A program made the position numbers and the translations under genes. From positions 1 through 18,453 of the forward strand of contig CAZBHH010000036.1 of the NCBI GenBank assembly GCA_964492065.1: a stretch of 18,453 nt of DNA. Reading direction: 5' to 3'. Below are positions 15,091 through 18,453 of this stretch, piece by piece. Below the pieces are notes generated by a model. The model made no database searches and was not told where the DNA came from. It was given only the letters and a program-made list of their open reading frames with translations. This DNA comes from JADKAC01 sp964492065. Its GTDB lineage: Bacteria; Bacteroidota; Bacteroidia; Chitinophagales; BACL12. Within the stretch, counting starts at the first letter, position 1. The number at the start of each line of letters is the position of its first letter.

Positions 15091-16593
15091 ATGAACGTAA
15101 AAATAATAGGAAGGCACTTTGTCGCTAACCTGCTGATATTTTATTGTTTAATTGTAAACGGACAGGTTACTTTCAATAAAACATATAACTTTAGTAATGG
15201 CGATGAAGGCTCGCTATCTGTGGTGGTGGTTGAGGATGGCTACATTCTGATTGGCAACGGTTGGGGATATGAGGTGGGTGGCTATTTCGATACAAAACTT
15301 AAATATTGTAAAATTGACTTTGAAGGCAACACGCTCTGGAAGAAATTTATCGGAGCGGATTCTGAATCCTATTATGATTACTACTTTTCAACAATCAGGG
15401 CAATGGATAATAAACTGATATTATCCGGCTATCATATTTATTATAATGAAGACGAGGAAGAAATCAACCGCCATGTGTTTTTGCTCAAATTCGACCCGGC
15501 CACAGGGGATACTATTTTTTATAAAGAATATCCGAATGACCACCAGACAGGATTGCAAGTGCGGGAATTCAGCAACGGCGATTTGCTCATTAGCGTTTAT
15601 GACAGCAACGACCCCGTTGCAGGTTATTTTATTAAAACAGATGCTGACGGAAATTTCATTTGGGAAAAGGGGTATGGTGAAGACGCTCAAGGAAATACCA
15701 CCGATTTTAAAATTAATGACGATGACACCTATTATGTTTTGAATAGATATAATTTTTGTGCGCCGCCAGGCTATTTTTTAAAACAATATGATTCAAGCGG
15801 AGTTGAAATCTGGAGTTCTTCTTTCGACGAAGAATGTGCCGGACATGCAATACTTTCTATAATGGGAGGATTTGTAGGAAGCGGAGTTAATTATCCGGAT
15901 GCTCCCTTTAATGCATATACTTACAGGGCAAATGCGGCCGGAGAAATTTTATGGAAGTATGCAACTACTTGGGATTATGATACTATAAGCGACAACGAGC
16001 TTTATACGAATGATTTCGAAGAGCTGCCAAACGGAGATTTGCTCATTGCAGGTTATTATGCGAACTACGATGGGGATTACAGAGGATTTGTGAGCAAAGT
16101 AAATATTGAAGGTGAACCCTATTGGGAACGTGTTTATTCCTCGCAGCTATTGTATCCCGAACTGGATAACAGGCTGCACGATATTGCTATCTGTAATGAC
16201 GGAGGCATCATTATATCCGGCGCAGCTTACAGCAACGATTTATCTGAAGATCAAAACTTCTGGGCACTAAAGCTCGACAGCATGGGCTGCCTTACACCCG
16301 GCTGTGATACGCTTGATATTGCAATTATGGAGCTGCCTTTTGATGAGGATATTGTAATCTATCCAAATCCGGCAAAGGATTTATTCATTATTCAGAGCGG
16401 CAGCAATTTCACCAATGATGTGCTTGTTCGGGTACTGAATATTTCTGGTCAACTGGTTGATGAGCAAATTATTCCTAAGGGCGCCAATTCACTCACCATG
16501 CATACAAATAATCTGGAAGACGGGATGTATATTATTAAAATAACCGATATCCAGTCTCGTTCATTCGTTCAGAAGCTGATAGTGAGCAGATAA
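15091..16593 (+). CDS. T9SS type A cargo protein with beta-propeller-like repeats
   Basis: This 500-residue protein has a signal peptide at residues 1-24 (I-V-N-G before Q). The body has repeated units of the form G-(Y/D)-(I/L)-L-I-x-G ... K-x-D-x-x-G-x-x-x-W-x-K: KIDFEGNTLWKKF, FIKTDADGNFIWEKGYG, YRANAAGEILWKY, SKVNIEGEPYWERVY and FWALKLDSMGCLTPGCD. Such repeats are usual in large Bacteroidota secreted proteins that fold as propellers and probably bind rather than catalyse. Residues about 421-500 are a good type A sorting domain: YPNPAKDLF, VRVLNISGQLVDEQ, LEDGMYIIKI and a final QKLIVSR. The type IX system removes this domain and attaches the protein to surface lipopolysaccharide or releases it. 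It starts 22 nt after the truncated metalloprotease and is probably co-transcribed with it. Ligand unknown. Confidence 0.85.
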   Translation: MNVKIIGRHFVANLLIFYCLIVNGQVTFNKTYNFSNGDEGSLSVVVVEDGYILIGNGWGYEVGGYFDTKLKYCKIDFEGNTLWKKFIGADSESYYDYYFSTIRAMDNKLILSGYHIYYNEDEEEINRHVFLLKFDPATGDTIFYKEYPNDHQTGLQVREFSNGDLLISVYDSNDPVAGYFIKTDADGNFIWEKGYGEDAQGNTTDFKINDDDTYYVLNRYNFCAPPGYFLKQYDSSGVEIWSSSFDEECAGHAILSIMGGFVGSGVNYPDAPFNAYTYRANAAGEILWKYATTWDYDTISDNELYTNDFEELPNGDLLIAGYYANYDGDYRGFVSKVNIEGEPYWERVYSSQLLYPELDNRLHDIAICNDGGIIISGAAYSNDLSEDQNFWALKLDSMGCLTPGCDTLDIAIMELPFDEDIVIYPNPAKDLFIIQSGSNFTNDVLVRVLNISGQLVDEQIIPKGANSLTMHTNNLEDGMYIIKITDIQSRSFVQKLIVSR

Positions 16594-16864
16594 GTAATAT
16601 ATCGAAGACTAACAATCACAATGCTATCCCACAAGCCAGCGCTTCAAAAAATTAACCGGCATTAACAGCAGTTAAATAGTATAAAATAACAATCTCTAAC
16701 AAAAAATAAATTTTTAAGAATACTTGCTTCTTTAAAATAAATTATCTAAACTTGTTCACAAGAAGAACTCTATGTCATTTAATATTGTAAATACCCCCCC
16801 CCGCAATCCCATTGCAACGAACTGAATTTTCACTCCTATTGTAAATCTCTGCACCCGCCCTGAG

Positions 16865-16888
16865 ACTGTACATATAGACATATACAGT
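16865..16888. repeat. Imperfect inverted repeat in repeat copy 2
   Basis: Two 9-nt arms with one mismatch and a 6-nt loop, identical to the element at 12040-12063. Function unknown. Confidence 0.3.
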
Positions 16889-16922
16889 TTAATAAGTATT
16901 TATAATTTTTAAATTCAATAAT

Positions 16923-17087
16923 ATGAAAAATATTTTTTTATGATTTGAATGATCTCTGTATTGAGTAGCTGTGAAAAGGCGTTTACTGCAATTATCTCAG
17001 ATGATTGACCCACTGAATAAACGCAGGCGACGAGGCCGTGGCCCGGATAAATTTTTTAATCACGAACCTGAGAATAAACCAAATTAA
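16923..17087 (+). pseudogene. Remnant of a small lipoprotein gene inside repeat copy 2
   Basis: Identical to the remnant at 12098-12262, with the same frame changes and stops. The lesions therefore predate the duplication or were spread by gene conversion. The L-S-S-C lipobox-like stretch is in the second frame. Confidence 0.35.
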
Positions 17088-17228
17088 ATGCTTATTAATG
17101 GCTAAAAAAGTGTCGGAAAAAGGAATTCTCAAGATGATTATCTGCTTTTAAATTAGTTAATTATTTTTAAACAATCGATATAACTATATCAAAAAGATTT
17201 CTTAAATTTCTGTAATAATCAGCAAAAC

Positions 17229-18155
17229 ATGAAAAGATTTATCCTTCTTTGTGCATTTTTATCCACCGGCCTGTCTATCTACGGCCAAACAAATGAATTT
17301 GCTCCGGTTGGGGCAAAATGGTGGTATGGAATTCAGGATGAAATTACCGGACAGATTTCTTACAGATTATATGAAGCAGAGAAGGACACTATTATTGACG
17401 GAATTCAGGCGATCAAAATTTCACTGACAAATGTTGAGCCTGATGGCAGTTCAGTTCTAATAGCTAGTGAGTATTTCGCTCATGATACTTCCAAATTATC
17501 TATTTATAGAAATGAGACATTTATTGACATCATTAATTACAATGTAGAAATAGGGGATACGGTAATTGTATTTGATGAAACCTTCAATGGCTTTTTCGAC
17601 TTTTCAATATACACTTATGAATACTTCGCTTATGTCATTAATTCAATCACTTTAGAAAATTATAATTCACACTTGATTAAAACATTTTACATAGATAACA
17701 TGACCGAATCTGACTATTCATTTGAAAACATGTTTTCTCCAACTCCCATATTCCTTCAGAACATTGGATCCATTGAAGATTTTTGTTTTATTGGCATACC
17801 GAATGATATCAGTACTACAGGAATACCCTTGGGATTAATTTGTTATGAAACCGATAGCATCAATATTTCTTTTAATAATCAGAGTTGCGATTCCATTTTA
17901 AATGACATTTCAATTGTTGGTAATCCAACGGTTAGCTTTAACGTTTCCTACTCTGATAGACTTATTAATATTAACACCAATGATAATAAACATTATACTA
18001 TAGCAATAGCTAACATAAATCAACAGATAATTTTATGGGGGGATTTCTATCGCTCTTTTTCAGTCAATCCTTCTCTGTATCCAGATGGCACTTACATCTT
18101 AATGATATTAAATGACGACAACAATCTAGTCTTTTCGGAAAAAATTATGTTGTAA
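17229..18155 (+). CDS. Secreted T9SS cargo-like protein with 'APVGAKWWY' N-terminus, paralogue B
   Basis: This 308-residue protein has a signal peptide at residues 1-19 (S-I-Y-G before Q20), followed by the same NEFAPVGAKWWY opening as the gene at 12403. After the Tyr at position 33 the two diverge at once, although they keep similar length and layout: a K-D-T segment near residue 55, a long middle without known motifs, a near-C-terminal Cys pair, and a terminal beta domain. Residues about 225-308 are a weak T9SS-type sorting domain: V-G-N-P-T-V-S-F in place of Y-P-N-P, then HYTIAIANINQQIILWG, LYPDGTYILMI and a final SEKIML. The coding DNA after the repeat is very AT-rich (20 % GC in one counted 60-base line). 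Function is not recognised. A second secreted ORF starts 17 nt downstream. Confidence 0.7.
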   Translation: MKRFILLCAFLSTGLSIYGQTNEFAPVGAKWWYGIQDEITGQISYRLYEAEKDTIIDGIQAIKISLTNVEPDGSSVLIASEYFAHDTSKLSIYRNETFIDIINYNVEIGDTVIVFDETFNGFFDFSIYTYEYFAYVINSITLENYNSHLIKTFYIDNMTESDYSFENMFSPTPIFLQNIGSIEDFCFIGIPNDISTTGIPLGLICYETDSINISFNNQSCDSILNDISIVGNPTVSFNVSYSDRLININTNDNKHYTIAIANINQQIILWGDFYRSFSVNPSLYPDGTYILMILNDDNNLVFSEKIML

Positions 18156-18172
18156 CTTAAAACAATACACCT

Positions 18173-18394
18173 ATGAAAACCTTGCTTTTAATTTCATGCT
18201 TTTTTTTCCTAATTCAACTACCTGCGCAAACTGATTCAATTTTACAGAATAAATTGGTAATGACATTTAAAGATGATATTACTTTCGATATTAATCAAAT
18301 AACACATGACTCTATAAATAATGTTGTTATAACTGGATTTTCTGCTTTGGATGTCGAGTTTCAAAGTAACCCGCCGACCAACCACGTCTTGTAA
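18173..18394 (+). CDS. Short secreted ORF, probably the 5' remnant of a larger secreted-protein gene
   Basis: This 73-residue product has a clear signal peptide (MKTLLLISCFFFLIQLPAQ, cleavage P-A-Q/T) and then LVMTFKDDITFDINQITHDS. That run resembles the propeptide start of large secreted subtilase-type proteins in Bacteroidota (K-L-V/I-x-x-F-K-x-G-I-x-F-x-I). No mature domain follows: after FQSN at about 18369 the text changes to a Pro-rich tail, PPTNHVL, and stops. I infer truncation by a rearrangement or insertion near 18370. A genuine small exported protein is the alternative. It is arranged relative to paralogue B as the metalloprotease is relative to paralogue A. Confidence 0.45.
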   Translation: MKTLLLISCFFFLIQLPAQTDSILQNKLVMTFKDDITFDINQITHDSINNVVITGFSALDVEFQSNPPTNHVL

Positions 18395-18453
18395 AAATAA
18401 AAAGCGTCATTTCACTTTGCAAGATGAGAGAAAAGATAGATTTCACCATGCAC
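18371..18453 (+). other. Junction sequence at window edge, possibly the start of an inserted element
   Basis: From 18371 the AT-rich coding text gives way to CCGCCGACCAACCACGTCTT, followed by a short non-coding stretch and an ATG at 18424 that opens MREKIDFTMH and runs off the window. The position suits the end of an insertion sequence with its first codons, but no terminal inverted repeat or transposase motif can be verified in 83 bases. Confidence 0.25.

Larger units (their letters stand above)
16663..17328 (+). repeat. Long direct repeat, copy 2
   Basis: This is the second copy of the segment at 11838-12502, offset by 4825 nt, or 4826 after a 1-nt indel near 17164. It fills nearly all of the 635-bp space after the 500-aa cargo gene and runs 100 nt into the next CDS. 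It carries the same C9 tract (16794-16802), inverted repeat and dead lipoprotein-like ORF. Only about 70 nt (16594-16662) of the intergenic space is outside it, and I see nothing in that part. Confidence 0.95.

Noticed and set aside
11838..17328. Composite transposon or insertion sequence bounded by the direct repeats
   Set aside because: No transposase, integrase, terminal inverted repeats or target duplication are visible between or within the repeats; the enclosed genes are all secreted proteins.
1..18453. CRISPR array, tRNA or rRNA gene
   Set aside because: No regularly spaced short repeats and no tRNA- or rRNA-like segments were seen on either strand.

Overview
The window looks like chromosome of a Bacteroidota bacterium, most like the Chitinophagaceae/Saprospiraceae side of the phylum. 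The reasons are: four secreted proteins that begin with short signal peptides ending in A/S-Q or G-Q; one clear and two divergent C-terminal sorting domains of the type IX secretion system (T9SS); a TonB C-terminal-domain protein; an SRPBCC protein; a TANFOR-like giant surface protein; and an almost complete absence of Shine-Dalgarno sequences. This placement comes from protein style only, because there is no rRNA or other marker gene here. All complete genes are on the + strand.

Region 1 (1-1564) is ordinary chromosome. It holds the C-terminus of an SRPBCC/AHSA1-type protein, a decayed gene for a small zinc-ribbon plus RNA-polymerase-alpha-CTD-like protein (one frameshift and one in-frame stop), and a periplasmic TonB-domain protein.

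Region 2 (1565-11803) is a very tight three-gene operon with junctions of 0 and 3 nt: an outer-membrane beta-barrel (563 aa), a 2187-aa modular surface protein with a TANFOR-like N-terminus and carboxypeptidase-regulatory-like modules, and a 659-aa protein made largely of fibronectin type III domains. Each has a signal peptide and none has a recognisable T9SS sorting domain. The barrel may therefore be the dedicated partner that anchors or exports the other two. This is the best candidate in the window for an undescribed surface-display system.

Region 3 (11804-18453) differs in composition (about 20-40 % GC in sampled lines against about 45 % before) and in organisation. A 665-bp direct repeat, about 97 % identical with a 424-bp core that is identical, occurs at 11838-12502 and 16663-17328. 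Each copy carries a wrecked small lipoprotein gene, a C9 tract, an imperfect inverted repeat, and the start of a T9SS cargo gene whose first 33 residues are nearly identical before the two proteins diverge completely. Copy 1 leads into a cargo protein that overlaps an M43-like metalloprotease by 4 nt, followed by a 500-aa T9SS cargo protein. Copy 2 leads into a second cargo protein followed by a short secreted ORF that looks cut off near the window edge. The region reads as an unstable, recombining array of secreted-protein cassettes: mosaic genes, truncated ends, and direct repeats that could loop out 4.8 kb.
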